Assembly: GCA_965249205.1 (NCBI GenBank)
Contig: CBDFLL010000004.1
Span: 186,001-250,000 of the forward strand
Origin: JAQBVV01 sp965249205
GTDB taxonomy: Bacteria; Acidobacteriota; Vicinamibacteria; Vicinamibacterales; UBA2999
Length of the DNA stretch: 64,000 nt
Direction of reading: 5' to 3'
Shown here: piece after piece, positions 43,230 through 52,793 of the stretch
Numbering within the stretch: position 1 is the first letter of the stretch
How the letters are laid out: the number at the start of each line of letters is the position of its first letter
Notes under the pieces: model-generated
The model's database searches: none
What the model saw: the letters and a program-made list of their open reading frames with translations, nothing else
What the model was told of the DNA's origin: nothing
Program-made: the position numbers and the translations under genes

Positions 43230-44513
43230 TTACCGCGACGCCGCTGGCTCCAGAGACGTAAACAGTTGCAGATCGACTGCAGCCGCCATGCCCCGGTAGC
43301 CGGCGTCATTTGGATGAATATTGTCCGGCGCGGCGTACTGCGACTGCAGCCTCGTCGGCTGGGCAGGGTCGCGCACGGCGGCATCGAAATCGATGACGGC
43401 GTCGTAAGCGCCACTCGTCCGTATCCACTGGTTGAGCGCTTGCCGGGCCGCTTCGTGATCGGGCGTGTAGTAGCCCTCGAATGTGGCGTCTTCAAACGGC
43501 GTGAGCGTGGCGCCAATAACCGTGAGTCCAGCTGCGTGCGCCCGTTCGATGATCTGCATGTGTCCGGTGATCAGGTCGTCAGGATCCACTCCGGTCTGCC
43601 CGATATCGTTGATCCCTTCCATGACGACCAGATGGGTCACGCCGGGAGCGGCCAGCACATCTCGATCGAAACGCGCGAGGGCCGGAGGGCCGAATCCACC
43701 GTTCAGGAGCTGGTTGCCGGCGATGCCCAGGTTGACGACGCCCATTGGGACCTCACGGCTGGCGAGCATCCGTGCGAGATGATCGGGCCACCGGCTGTTG
43801 GCATCGGTTGTCGATTGAGCGCCGTCCGTGATCGAATTCCCGAGCGCGGCCATGGCACTGACCTCCGCCGGCGCAACGACTTCGACGCGCGCCAGGAAGA
43901 ACCACGACGTCGTAGTGGAGTCGACCGGAAACTGCGCGGCGCCCGTGTGATCGCCGGCAGTTGATACGTAGTTGGTCTGCAGCGCGAAGAGGTGGCGTGT
44001 GAGGGGCGACGAGCCGGCGCCGGTATCCCCCGGCAGGTGCAGGTCGACGACCAGATCGGACAACGCGGGAACGGTGAGGGTAACCGGATCGCTAACCATG
44101 ACCGCGCCCGCCGGCACCGACGCGGAGGAGCGGCCGCCGAACGTCAACGCGCGGCTTGACTCCGGGACGATCTCCGACTCCTTCAGCCGCAGCGCCACGC
44201 GGCCGGCGCCGATATCCAGTGGCGCGGTGCCGAACGTGTTGGTCAGGACGACGCGAACCTGCTCGCCGCCGAGGCTCGTGTGCACGACCTGCCGAAGTGT
44301 CTGGTTGCTGAACCGGGGCGGAGGCGGCTGTCCGGCTGGCGTCTGCCCGGTGCCTTGTTCAGCCTGCGACGCCAGAGGGAACGTCGCGGTGGCCCAGGTC
44401 GTCACCCAGTGCTCCGTGCCGGCGCGGTCCTGAGCACACGATGGGCCGATAGCAGCCGCGATGCAGCCGAGAACGATGAGTCTGAAGACACCGTTCGAGA
44501 CCCGACGAGTCAC
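43230..44513 (-). CDS. Secreted SGNH/GDSL-family hydrolase
   Basis: A 427-residue exported esterase-like protein. The signal ends near GPSCAQDR. An N-terminal beta-sandwich of about 190 residues precedes the SGNH domain: block I MAALGNSITDGAQS (nucleophile Ser in GNSITDG), block II GIAGNQLL, block III GINDIG, block V DNIHPND (Asp and His). Proteins with this layout act on carbohydrate esters or lipids. A GTG start; the cytochrome gene ends five bases upstream. Confidence 0.87.
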   Translation of the reverse strand: MTRRVSNGVFRLIVLGCIAAAIGPSCAQDRAGTEHWVTTWATATFPLASQAEQGTGQTPAGQPPPPRFSNQTLRQVVHTSLGGEQVRVVLTNTFGTAPLDIGAGRVALRLKESEIVPESSRALTFGGRSSASVPAGAVMVSDPVTLTVPALSDLVVDLHLPGDTGAGSSPLTRHLFALQTNYVSTAGDHTGAAQFPVDSTTTSWFFLARVEVVAPAEVSAMAALGNSITDGAQSTTDANSRWPDHLARMLASREVPMGVVNLGIAGNQLLNGGFGPPALARFDRDVLAAPGVTHLVVMEGINDIGQTGVDPDDLITGHMQIIERAHAAGLTVIGATLTPFEDATFEGYYTPDHEAARQALNQWIRTSGAYDAVIDFDAAVRDPAQPTRLQSQYAAPDNIHPNDAGYRGMAAAVDLQLFTSLEPAASR

Positions 44514-44518
44514 AATGG

Positions 44519-45799
44519 TTAGGGCACCAATCTGTCAGCTTGCGGCACTGGCATGGCGAACCTGGCCGCGTCAATCTGGACGTTCGGCTGGATCTCGCTC
44601 ATCTCAAAAACATCCTGCCCGCTCACCCACGAGAAGATCCAGTCAAAGGGCATCAGGACGCCGGCAACCTCGCGATAATCAGAGTAGTCGTATTGCGAGG
44701 GATTGCGGCCGGCCGCCGAAGGGGACATACGTATCATGCGCGTGAGCAGGCCCGTCTCGTCGTCGAAGAAGAGTGTAACCAACGCCCCTTCGTCTCCGGA
44801 TCCCCCCTGTACAACCTGGACGAGGCGATCGTCGATGACGTCCGGGAAGCCGACGCGCCAATCACTGAAGAGTTCCTTAATCCGCCCAGGAAAGGCCAAC
44901 CCCGCGTCCACCCTGGCCCCGTCCAACTCGCCTCCGGTCAGCTCCATCACCGGCACCGGCGTGAAGGGCGTCGCGGTCCAGGCGGAACTCCCGTCGTAGG
45001 TCGTAACGAAGTCTCCGCGAATGGTGTGGCTGACCACGGTGCGCTCACCCGAAACCTGGGCGAAGATTTCGACCTCACGCGTCTCGTTGTGTGCCTGGTA
45101 AGCCATACTCGTCCCTGTGGCGACAAGGCTGGTGAGAGCGGCCGCGCGCTCGGCCCCGCCGACCGCCTCCAGATACTTGTCAAGAACCTCATCGGCGGGG
45201 GGCGAGAACTCAGCCTGGGCGATAACGTCAGGGTCTCTCAATTCCGCTTCCCGATATACCTCAGCCATCGTCACCGTGGTCGCGGGGGACTCGGTTCCGC
45301 GATGGCAGGTCCAGCAGGTCACCACCTGCCGACCGCCGAAATTCTGCCCGTTGATGGTGTTTACCATCAGCTGCATCTGGCGCGCCCTCTGCTTTCTCGG
45401 AGAATCGGCCGCCCAGTCCGTATCGACGAAGCCGGCTCCGATATGACAGGTCGAGCAACAGAAGGTCAGCGCGTTCGAGTAGAGCCCCATCGTCCCCAGG
45501 AATTCGTCCACGGGAATCCCCCTGAGGATCTGGACGTTCTCGAAGACATCCTCCGACATCTGCGATCCCTGTGCTGGCCCAGCCTGCCCACCAGCCTGGG
45601 CCGCCCCGGGGTACGCTTCAGCGCCGCAGACGGGCACACCCACACCCACCAGGGCCGTTTGCCCATTCGAACGGGCGAGGGCATCTAACGATGCGGACGG
45701 AGCACTCTGGGGGCCGCCAACAGCCCACGCGACGGCGATCAGCGACGCGACCATTGTTCCCGCGGTCACAAGAAACATTCGCCGCAATCCGAGCTTCAT
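44519..45799 (-). CDS. Diheme cytochrome, reaction-centre cytochrome c type, with C-terminal beta domain
   Basis: A 426-residue exported protein. The N-terminal part (about 80-195) is like the photosynthetic reaction-centre cytochrome c subunit: VFENVQILRGIPVDEFLGTM, then haem motifs CSTCH and CWTCH, with NTINGQNFGGRQVVTC. No photosynthesis genes are present, and such short versions are common in non-phototrophic acidobacteria. The C-terminal 220 residues (DEVLDKYLEAVGGAERAAAL onward) form a beta domain like those of LolA/LolB-type outer-membrane lipoprotein carriers. It needs the Ccm system for haem attachment. Confidence 0.83.
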   Translation of the reverse strand: MKLGLRRMFLVTAGTMVASLIAVAWAVGGPQSAPSASLDALARSNGQTALVGVGVPVCGAEAYPGAAQAGGQAGPAQGSQMSEDVFENVQILRGIPVDEFLGTMGLYSNALTFCCSTCHIGAGFVDTDWAADSPRKQRARQMQLMVNTINGQNFGGRQVVTCWTCHRGTESPATTVTMAEVYREAELRDPDVIAQAEFSPPADEVLDKYLEAVGGAERAAALTSLVATGTSMAYQAHNETREVEIFAQVSGERTVVSHTIRGDFVTTYDGSSAWTATPFTPVPVMELTGGELDGARVDAGLAFPGRIKELFSDWRVGFPDVIDDRLVQVVQGGSGDEGALVTLFFDDETGLLTRMIRMSPSAAGRNPSQYDYSDYREVAGVLMPFDWIFSWVSGQDVFEMSEIQPNVQIDAARFAMPVPQADRLVP

Positions 45800-45856
45800 G
45801 TCGTCGTCCCTTCCTGAGTTTCGTCTTCGGCGCCTTCCGAGCGTCCTAGGCGACTC

Positions 45857-46079
45857 CTACCTTCTACTTTCTACTTCCGCGAACTCCCACGCGGGATCGA
45901 TCCCATCGGCCCGCGGCACCGTCACCACGCGGCCATCCGGAAGCGTCACGTCCCGGAGCCACGCAAAGTCGGTCCGATCTAACGCCTGGTACATTCCTAG
46001 GGTGTAGCCGTCAGCGTCATCTCCTTGTTGTAATCGGACTCCGCCTGCACGGCGTGATGATGCGCCAGGATTGCTGACG
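45857..46079 (-). pseudogene. DUF6152 pseudogene with internal deletion
   Basis: The minus strand reads ILAHHHAVQAESDYNKEMTL and then, in a shifted frame, GYTLGMYQALDRTDFAWLRD followed by VTLPDGRVVTV and a stop. These are the first and last blocks of a DUF6152 protein; about 60 residues in between (the WINPH region) are deleted and the frame is broken. No start or signal peptide remains. Confidence 0.8.
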
Positions 46080-46160
46080 TGGGCCTCTCCAATCCTAAGT
46101 ACACACCCGAGAGATAGACACGGGTCCGTGCAACGCGACGGCAGTTCAGTGATGTTCAGC

Positions 46161-47045
46161 TCAGTGATGTTCCTTGGTCACCAGATGCTCGAGATCTTTT
46201 TCGATACACGGCACGTCTTCCCAGAGCCCCGCGGCGGGATCATCCCATGGCAACGTGTTGAGATTCATCGTGCGAGGGTTCATCACCCAGGGCTCCGTCA
46301 GCACCTCCGGGTCCACCGCCGTGGCTTGATAGTGGAGGACGTTGCCCTCGCGGCGCAAACGTTCCGTAACAACCAGGTCGTAGCCATGAAAATAGCCGGG
46401 GGTCTCGAGCCAGGTGGTCACGTTGAAACCGATCGTCTCGATGACCAGCGTGTCCCCCTCCCAATGGCCCACCGAGTCTCCCATCCATGTGGGTTCCAGC
46501 GAACGGTCCGGGTGGTGCGGCCGGCCGTCGGTCGGTATTATCCGATAGGTCCTCCCGGCCGGGTAGATGTCATAGAAGAAGGCGACCTCGTCGACGGACT
46601 GCATAATCTTGAGGGGAGGACCCTGGCGTGGAACACCGGGATTGGCGCACGAGAAATACGAGTCCTCCACATTCCGATTGTCATCCAGATAGTTAACCCG
46701 TTCCCAGAACTCAGGCTTGTACATCGGCTTATTCGGATCCGATCGCCGGCTGAGCGTGGAGTCACGCTCGAAATTCACCGCTCCGGCACCGGTGCCATCG
46801 AGCCCACCCCTCGCGTTGATGCCGGTCACAAAATCACCCTGCCCGGTATCCACCCTGGTTGGGGGGTTACCCGTCCAGAGCCCGGTCAGATCCGGCTTCC
46901 CGTCCGGCGCACGCGGTGTCGCTATAGACTCCGCGGCTGCACCCGGAGCCTGTGCCCCCAGCGGACCGGCGCTCATCGGCCCGAGCCACAAGGCCGCAAT
47001 AGCGACAACGATGGCAACGCTGAAACTTGAAGAATATGACTTCAT
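46161..47045 (-). CDS. Secreted 'A' protein, copy 1
   Basis: A 294-residue exported protein of an unnamed acidobacterial family. Signal peptide to about AGPLGAQ, then DGKPDLTGLWTGNP, SRRSDPNKPMYKPEFWERVN, YRIIPTDGRPHHPDRSLEPT, GDSVGHWEGDTLVIETIGFN and LRREGNVLHYQATAVDPEVL. Beta-rich, with calycin-like repeats of 'GDTLVIET' type; no catalytic motif recognised. A ribosome site AAGGAG lies 9 bases before the ATG. It follows a DUF6152 gene by 31 bases on the same strand. Closely similar copies lie at 52794 and 58487. Confidence 0.75.
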   Translation of the reverse strand: MKSYSSSFSVAIVVAIAALWLGPMSAGPLGAQAPGAAAESIATPRAPDGKPDLTGLWTGNPPTRVDTGQGDFVTGINARGGLDGTGAGAVNFERDSTLSRRSDPNKPMYKPEFWERVNYLDDNRNVEDSYFSCANPGVPRQGPPLKIMQSVDEVAFFYDIYPAGRTYRIIPTDGRPHHPDRSLEPTWMGDSVGHWEGDTLVIETIGFNVTTWLETPGYFHGYDLVVTERLRREGNVLHYQATAVDPEVLTEPWVMNPRTMNLNTLPWDDPAAGLWEDVPCIEKDLEHLVTKEHH

Positions 47046-47076
47046 CTCAAAAGGCTCCTTCTCTCCACTGGCGCGA

Positions 47077-47538
47077 TCAAACCCCGCTTTGTTCAAGCCC
47101 GAACCAGATGGTCAGCGTTCTGCCATCCGGAAACGTGATGTCCCGGAGCCACGCGAAGTCTGATCCATCCAAGGCCTTATACAACGTGATCGTGTAGGTT
47201 TCCCCCGGGTTGAAGACCCCGCGCCGGCTCAGTCCGGACCGACGCAGACCACCAGGCCCCAGAGTCGAGATCGTCCACGTCGTCACCGTGCCGCTCTCAT
47301 CCGTCACATCGAGGAGGAACACTGCATGCGGATTGATCCACTGAACCTCCTGGAGGACACCCGTCATTGTCTCCAGATTCTCGTAATCGAACTCCGCCTG
47401 AATGGCGTGATGCGCCAACACGGGCGCCGCCACCACGAGCACGCCGAACACCGCCAACACCGCCAACGCTAAGCGCGTGCTGCAACTCGCCTTCGGCGCC
47501 GCCACGCCCACGCTCAAGCCAAAACAACGACGCTGCAT
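47077..47538 (-). CDS. DUF6152 exported protein (module 1)
   Basis: A 153-residue protein, signal peptide ending VVAAPVLAHH, then the DUF6152 blocks HHAIQAEFDYENLETMTGVL, QEVQWINPHAVFLLDVTDES, GETYTITLYKALDGSDFAWL and RDITFPDGRTLTIWF. The ATG at 47538 is chosen over longer frames because it gives the signal peptide and has GGGAG upstream. It is the first gene of the minus-strand transcript in module 1; copies 2 and 3 of the module have no DUF6152 gene at this place. Confidence 0.82.
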   Translation of the reverse strand: MQRRCFGLSVGVAAPKASCSTRLALAVLAVFGVLVVAAPVLAHHAIQAEFDYENLETMTGVLQEVQWINPHAVFLLDVTDESGTVTTWTISTLGPGGLRRSGLSRRGVFNPGETYTITLYKALDGSDFAWLRDITFPDGRTLTIWFGLEQSGV

Positions 47539-47665
47539 GGTTGATCTCCCTCTTCTTGAATCTCTACATCCCCGCCGCTTCAGAGTAGTCGCGATCGGCG
47601 TGGTACGACGTAGCAAAAAATACTCCCGGCAAGCCACCAAGTCAAGCGCTAACCTCCTTGAAGAG

Positions 47666-47695
47666 CTGACATGGGCGCCCCAAAAGACGTATACT
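47666..47695 (+). promoter_or_regulatory. Conserved promoter of MBL gene 1
   Basis: CTGACA, 18 bases, TATACT, in the context AAAAGACGTATACTCCCC. The same layout and context occur at 53894 and 59579. Confidence 0.6.
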
Positions 47696-47776
47696 CCCCG
47701 CCTCCCGGCCTCCCCGCCGGTCCTGATCTGTGGACAACGTCGAGGATTGTTCACGTTGGCAAATGATGAGGTGAGC

Positions 47777-49333
47777 ATGCGAAAGAATCTGATCGTGATC
47801 GCAGTCGTGGCAGCGCTATCGGTGGTGACGATGCGCGCGCAAGATACCAGGGCCACTATCGATGCCATGGCAGAGGCTCTCGGCATGCTCCGTTGGCCCG
47901 CCGACGGGCGGGCTCGAGCCGATGGCTCCCGAGGTGCGGCGGACGAGCTGCTCACGGCCCGGTTCGTCGGCACCGGGATGAACTATGCGCTGGGGCAGTC
48001 GTGGCGGCCGGACATGCCGTGGCCCGAATTCAAGGTGACGAGCTACCGAGCCTCCGTCGGGTACTACCCCGACCGGGCGGGGATGCGCGTGGAGATCGAG
48101 CGCACCAATCCCGACGGGCTTGTCCAGGGCGGCGGCGGGCTGCCCTTGCTGGCGCCGCAGCGACGGGTTCAGGTCGTGGCCGGGAGCTTCGGGTGGAACG
48201 AGACCGATCCCGGCATGAACGCCACGCCGGCGCTCGGTGCCGCCCGCGACCGGGCCCTCGCACTGTGGATGTTGCCGCACGGCTTCGTCAAGGCGGCCTA
48301 CCTCGCCGGCGCCGATGCGCAAGTGACCATGGAGGGTGGGGCCACGGTCATCACCGCTCCGGTCCCTGGTATGGCTGGCACCACGATGAAAGCGACGGTG
48401 AACGCCGAGAACCTGATCGAGCGGGTCGAGACGATGGTCGACAATCCGGTGCTGGGCGACACGCTCGTCGAAGTGACCTATGCCGACTATGGAGAATTGG
48501 GCGGAGACCTGCCCAGCGATGTCTTGTTCCCGGCTCGCATCGTGCAGACGCGGGGCGGGCATCCGACGCTGGACCTCACGCTCACGAATGTGAACGCCTA
48601 TAACCCGTACATCATCTTTCCGCTGCCCGAGAATGTGGAGAAGGCCGCCGCGATGCCGCCGCAAGTGAACGTCGAAACGCAGGAAGTGGCCGACGGCGTG
48701 TGGTATCTCACCGGGGGCAGCCATCACAGCGTGGCCGTGGAGTTTGGCGATCACGTCGTCGTCGTGGAAGGCCCCCAGAATGACGCACGAGCAACGGCCG
48801 TCATCGACGCCGTCAAGGCGGCCATGCCGAACAAGCCGATCAGATACGTGGTCAACACGCATCACCACTTCGACCACGCGGGCGGCTTGCGGGCGTTTGT
48901 GGCCGACGGGGCCACCGTGATCACCCAGGCCCAGGCCACCGACTACTTCGCGCAGGCGTGGGCCAATCCCCATACCCTGAACCCGGATCGGTTGGCGCAA
49001 GCCCCCCGGGAGCCGGTCATCGAAGGCGTGGACGAGCGGCGCGTGCTGACCGATGGGACGCGGACCCTGGAGCTGCATCGGCTGCAAGGCAGCAACCACG
49101 CCGACACGATGCTCGTGGCCTATCTGCCCGCGGACAACATCTTGATCGAGGCGGATGTGTACACGCCGGCGCCGCCGAATGCGACGCCGCCGGCGACGCC
49201 CCATCCTGAAAGCGTCAACCTCTACAACAACATCGAGCGGCTGCAGCTCGACGTGGCCCGGATTCTCCCGATCCATGGTCGCGCGGTGACCCTCGACGAC
49301 CTGCGCGCAGCCATCGGCAGCACCGGGAACTAA
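47777..49333 (+). CDS. Exported two-domain MBL-fold hydrolase, copy 1
   Basis: A 518-residue secreted protein. After the signal peptide (MRKNLIVIAVVAALSVVTMR) comes a beta-rich N-terminal domain of about 280 residues with no named family (GTGMNYALGQSWRPDMPWPE, FGWNETDPGMNATPALGAAR, LWMLPHGFVKAAYLAGADAQ), then an MBL domain (about 300-500) with NTHHHFDHAGG, GSNHADTMLVAYLP and NILIEADVYTP as metal sites. A 9-residue Arg/Ala-rich insert is present near residue 40 relative to copy 3. GAGGTGAGC precedes the ATG. Substrate unknown; neighbours suggest a polymer taken up by the TonB receptor. Confidence 0.83.
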   Translation: MRKNLIVIAVVAALSVVTMRAQDTRATIDAMAEALGMLRWPADGRARADGSRGAADELLTARFVGTGMNYALGQSWRPDMPWPEFKVTSYRASVGYYPDRAGMRVEIERTNPDGLVQGGGGLPLLAPQRRVQVVAGSFGWNETDPGMNATPALGAARDRALALWMLPHGFVKAAYLAGADAQVTMEGGATVITAPVPGMAGTTMKATVNAENLIERVETMVDNPVLGDTLVEVTYADYGELGGDLPSDVLFPARIVQTRGGHPTLDLTLTNVNAYNPYIIFPLPENVEKAAAMPPQVNVETQEVADGVWYLTGGSHHSVAVEFGDHVVVVEGPQNDARATAVIDAVKAAMPNKPIRYVVNTHHHFDHAGGLRAFVADGATVITQAQATDYFAQAWANPHTLNPDRLAQAPREPVIEGVDERRVLTDGTRTLELHRLQGSNHADTMLVAYLPADNILIEADVYTPAPPNATPPATPHPESVNLYNNIERLQLDVARILPIHGRAVTLDDLRAAIGSTGN

Positions 49334-49752
49334 CCGCCGGCCGCCGGGACGTTGATTGGCCGGTCGCTGCCACACGGCAGCGACCGGCCATCTCACGATC
49401 CGATCCCTCCGAGTTGCACCCGTCTGCAGGCTCCCGCTCGATAGCGTCGACACTTCCGCCTAGTGCCCCACAGAGAGCCTCCCGTGCTCGACAGCGCGGC
49501 GGCGGCGCCGACCCTTAGGCCACGCCTGATCTGTCGCAGTGGTCGCGGTAGCGAGTCTCTGTGGGCACCCTCTCGCCAGCGCCTGGCGGCGAGCGGCGTC
49601 CGGCACCACATAGCCCCGGGGATGGCGCACCTGAGGAGAACGCGCTGAACCGGAAAGGAGAAGTCTGGCGCGCGTTGAAGTGAAAGCGCCGGCGGAGGTC
49701 AGCGCCGTGACCCCCGCCGGTTCGTGCCTAGCCGGACCTTCCCGGCGGAACC
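49334..49752. other. Convergent spacer between MBL 1 and TonB receptor 1
   Basis: No gene. Large parts, from TAGTGCCCCACAG at 49461 onward, are repeated at 55106-55413 with about 80 per cent match, including a GTCGCAGTGGTCGCGGTAGC block. The TA at 49461-49462 marks the intact target site that in the second copy holds the IS630-family element. Confidence 0.7.
49689..49720. terminator. Bidirectional hairpin terminator, copy 1
   Basis: CCGGCGGAGGTCA, loop GCGCCG, TGACCCCCGCCGG: a 13-bp stem with one A-C mismatch between two convergent genes. The copy at 55364-55395 is identical in the stem. Confidence 0.7.
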
Positions 49753-52713
49753 CTAGAACGCGACTCGGAACCCCAGCTGCACGATGCGCGGCAGATAGGC
49801 GATGTTCGTGTTCTGAACGGGCGACCCATAGTTCCCGGCGAGTTCTACGGTGACGTAGCGCCCGTAGTTCTCGTGGTTGAACACGTTGAAGACCTCCAGG
49901 ATGGCGTCAAACTCCGCACGGCCGCCCAGCGACGTCCGCCGCGACAACCGTATGTCCACCCGGTGGAGGGGGTCCTCCTGGAGGTTGTTGCGCGGCACGA
50001 TGCTGCCATCTGGACGCAGGCGGTGCGTGGACCTCCCCATTTTGCGGAGGTCGCCGCCGTAGATGGTCTGCCTGTTGACGCCGTTGCGATAGAAATACAC
50101 CCCGCTCAGCTGGAAGCCGTGCCCCATGTCCCAGATACCGTTGAGGCTCCCCCGGTGCTCGACGCCGGTCCAATACGAATCCCCTCCCATATCCGCCGCC
50201 AACGCGAAGGGAGTAGTGCACTGCGGGTTCCCGCTCGCATCAAGTGCCGTCAGCGGCGCTGTGCAGTCTCCGACGCTGTTGATCGGCAGCGGATCCCCCA
50301 GGTAGGTGTTCGACGCCGCATAGGTACCCGAGGCCTGCCAGCGGTCGCTGAAGCGCTTCGTGAAGGCGGTCTGCAACGAGTGATAATTGTTCCACCCGTT
50401 CGTGGGCGCCGCCACGACTAAACCCCACCCAGGATAGGGCCGGCTGCGAGGGTCCGTGAAGGGATAGTTGGCTCCGGTCTCGGGATTGAAGGCGAGGTTG
50501 ACGTCTCGAAGGGTCTGCTCGTGTCGAATCCCATTGAAGACGTAATCCACCTGGACCGACATCGTCTCGGCCACCTGCCGCTGCACGCCGACCGATGCCT
50601 GCCAGCTGTAGGGGACTTGCGCCTTGTTGTCCCCCGCGGAAAAGGGAATCGCACGCGTCAGCTGGCCCGCATTCCACTGAGCGATGGCCTGGTCGAAGGT
50701 CGGCTCCGGCCCGTTGTACGGGTTGATGATGAAGTCGGGCCGACCATCGAACAGCTTTTCCACCGTGAAGGATTGCGACGCGATCCGTGCGGACCAGGCC
50801 GCCTGGTCGGACACCTCGGCGAAAAACTTCCCGCCCCCGCCGCGCAGCACCGTCCGGTCATCCAGGCTGTAGGCAAAGCCCAGCCGTGGCGCCACATTGT
50901 TCGAGTCGTGCTTTCGACCTGCAGCCAGAAACGTCGGAATGCTGATGTCCTCAGCAAACAGCCCGGTGGCAAAATCGTAGCGCACCCCGAGATTCAGCGT
51001 AAAGCGATCCGTGATCTGCCAGTCATCCTGCAGCCAACCAGCAAACACGTGCCGGGGACTCACGGAGGTGAAATCCCCAATGCCCTGCGTGTACTTCCTG
51101 GTGATCGAGTTCAGCGGCAACAGGTTCCACGTATTGACATCGTTCCAGACCGGAAACAGCTCCTCGAAGTTGGCCGGAACGGGTCCGCCGAAGGCATCGA
51201 TATCACCGACGCAGCGGGAGCACAAGTACTGGTCAAATCTCAGGTAGAGATAGTCTGCGCCGATCTTCACGTCGTGCCGCCCGCCGCGGTTGAATGTGGT
51301 CGTCAAATCATTGCGGGCCGAATAGCCTTTGTGGGAGAGTCTCTGCGGCGTGAGGGAGTTGGCTTGCCCGACCGTAAACCCCAGCACCCGGACGATTGGC
51401 GACCCGATCGGCCCGAACCCCAGTCGGTCGGGAGGGCCACCTTCCCATTTGACAACGTTTTCTTCGGTCCAGTGGTAGTCGTTATACCCTGCCCGGAACT
51501 CGTTCACGGTCGCACCGCCGAGGACCTGCGTGAACGTGGCACCAAAATCGTTACTGTACCGCCGGGTATCCATCTGCCGTGACGGGTGGAAGTTTCCGCC
51601 CTCCGTTGCGGAGCTGATCGGCAACAGAAAGGTGGACTGCGCGTAGCGCACGGACATCCGGCTCGCTGGCGTAAACTGCACGTCTCCCCGCGCGCCCCCC
51701 ATCCTGACGGTACGCTGGGCGGACACGTCGATATTGAAGCTCGGGTAGATGCTGTCGTAGCTCAAGGTCTGTGGCTCGCGCTCGTATTCGGCGTTGGCAA
51801 AGAAATGGACCCGGTCCAGTACGATCGGGCCGCCGAAGGTCCCGCTCACCTGCTGATTCTGGTAGGGCAGCACGCGGTCCTGAATAAAATCCTTGGCGTT
51901 GAGGCTGTCGTGCCGGAAGTAGCCGGACCCCGACCCCGTGAACGAGTTGGTGCCCGATTTCGTGATGGCATTCACCTGCACGCCGTTCGAGCGCCCCTGG
52001 GTGGCGTCAAACCGGTTCGCGACGAACTCGAACTCGGCAATGGCATCCCGGCTGAAGCGGGCCTGCCCGAACGTGGGCGCCGAGTACTGCGACACGCCCT
52101 GCCCGTCGAGATTGATCTGAAAGGACCCGGCCAGCCGTGAACCAAGTGTCAACCCGGTAGTCGGCCTGCCGTCCGACGAGTCGTTCAGCCGGCTCCCCGG
52201 TGCGAGCTGTGCCAGATCCATCCAGTTCCGGCCATTCAGCGGCAGCTCCTCCATCTGCCGCGCGTCGATGTTGCCGCCGAGCGTTGACGAGGTGACATCG
52301 ATCAACGGCGCCTCCCCGGTCACCGTGACGGTCTCTTCCAGTGTCGAGATGGCCAGCTCGAGACTCACCGTCACCTCCTGGCCGACCTGCAGCTCCAGCC
52401 CCTGCTGGACGAGGGTCGTAAAGCCCGGCAGTTCCGCGATGATCTCGTAGCCGCCGATACGCACGGCGAGGCGAAACTCGCCGGCGCCATCGGTTACCGC
52501 CTCGAAGCTGTTCCCCGATGCCACGTGCACGGCCCGAACCACGACCCCTGGCAGCACGCCGCCCGTGTTGTCCGACACGGTGCCAGATACCACTGCTTCC
52601 TGCGCAAACCCGGTTACGGGAATCCCGAGGATCAGGCCGAAAATGAGGCCGACCCCCAGTAGACGTCTGACGACGTGCTGTTTGGTTGCTTGCTCCATAA
52701 AGTTGTTGTCCAT
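49753..52713 (-). CDS. TonB-dependent receptor, Oar-like, copy 1
   Basis: A 986-residue outer-membrane receptor. The signal peptide ends TGFAQEA; residues 40-125 are a carboxypeptidase-regulatory-like domain (VSGTVSDNTGGVLPGVVVRA, GYEIIAELPGFTTLVQQGLE), then a plug domain (TVTGEAPLIDVTSSTLGG, MEELPLNGRNWMDLAQLAPG) and a long barrel ending LGFRVAF with a terminal Phe. The family carries large substrates such as glycans, peptides or cofactors. It lies 80 bases downstream of A-protein gene 2 and is likely co-transcribed with it. No TonB box can be assigned with certainty. Confidence 0.9.
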   Translation of the reverse strand: MDNNFMEQATKQHVVRRLLGVGLIFGLILGIPVTGFAQEAVVSGTVSDNTGGVLPGVVVRAVHVASGNSFEAVTDGAGEFRLAVRIGGYEIIAELPGFTTLVQQGLELQVGQEVTVSLELAISTLEETVTVTGEAPLIDVTSSTLGGNIDARQMEELPLNGRNWMDLAQLAPGSRLNDSSDGRPTTGLTLGSRLAGSFQINLDGQGVSQYSAPTFGQARFSRDAIAEFEFVANRFDATQGRSNGVQVNAITKSGTNSFTGSGSGYFRHDSLNAKDFIQDRVLPYQNQQVSGTFGGPIVLDRVHFFANAEYEREPQTLSYDSIYPSFNIDVSAQRTVRMGGARGDVQFTPASRMSVRYAQSTFLLPISSATEGGNFHPSRQMDTRRYSNDFGATFTQVLGGATVNEFRAGYNDYHWTEENVVKWEGGPPDRLGFGPIGSPIVRVLGFTVGQANSLTPQRLSHKGYSARNDLTTTFNRGGRHDVKIGADYLYLRFDQYLCSRCVGDIDAFGGPVPANFEELFPVWNDVNTWNLLPLNSITRKYTQGIGDFTSVSPRHVFAGWLQDDWQITDRFTLNLGVRYDFATGLFAEDISIPTFLAAGRKHDSNNVAPRLGFAYSLDDRTVLRGGGGKFFAEVSDQAAWSARIASQSFTVEKLFDGRPDFIINPYNGPEPTFDQAIAQWNAGQLTRAIPFSAGDNKAQVPYSWQASVGVQRQVAETMSVQVDYVFNGIRHEQTLRDVNLAFNPETGANYPFTDPRSRPYPGWGLVVAAPTNGWNNYHSLQTAFTKRFSDRWQASGTYAASNTYLGDPLPINSVGDCTAPLTALDASGNPQCTTPFALAADMGGDSYWTGVEHRGSLNGIWDMGHGFQLSGVYFYRNGVNRQTIYGGDLRKMGRSTHRLRPDGSIVPRNNLQEDPLHRVDIRLSRRTSLGGRAEFDAILEVFNVFNHENYGRYVTVELAGNYGSPVQNTNIAYLPRIVQLGFRVAF

Positions 52714-52793
52714 ACCGGCTTTCTCCCACTCCTGAGGTGAGAACAGAGTTACGTTCGGCTACAACGCGACGACGCTGGTTCAGTGATGTCCGT

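Noticed and set aside
44519..45799. Evidence for phototrophy from a reaction-centre cytochrome
   Set aside because: This cytochrome type is widespread in non-phototrophic acidobacteria and no puf, bch or psc gene is nearby.
47816..49453. Long antisense frames opposite the MBL genes (also at 60132-61154)
   Set aside because: His/Arg-rich composition without signal or domain; they mirror the third-position GC bias of the real genes.
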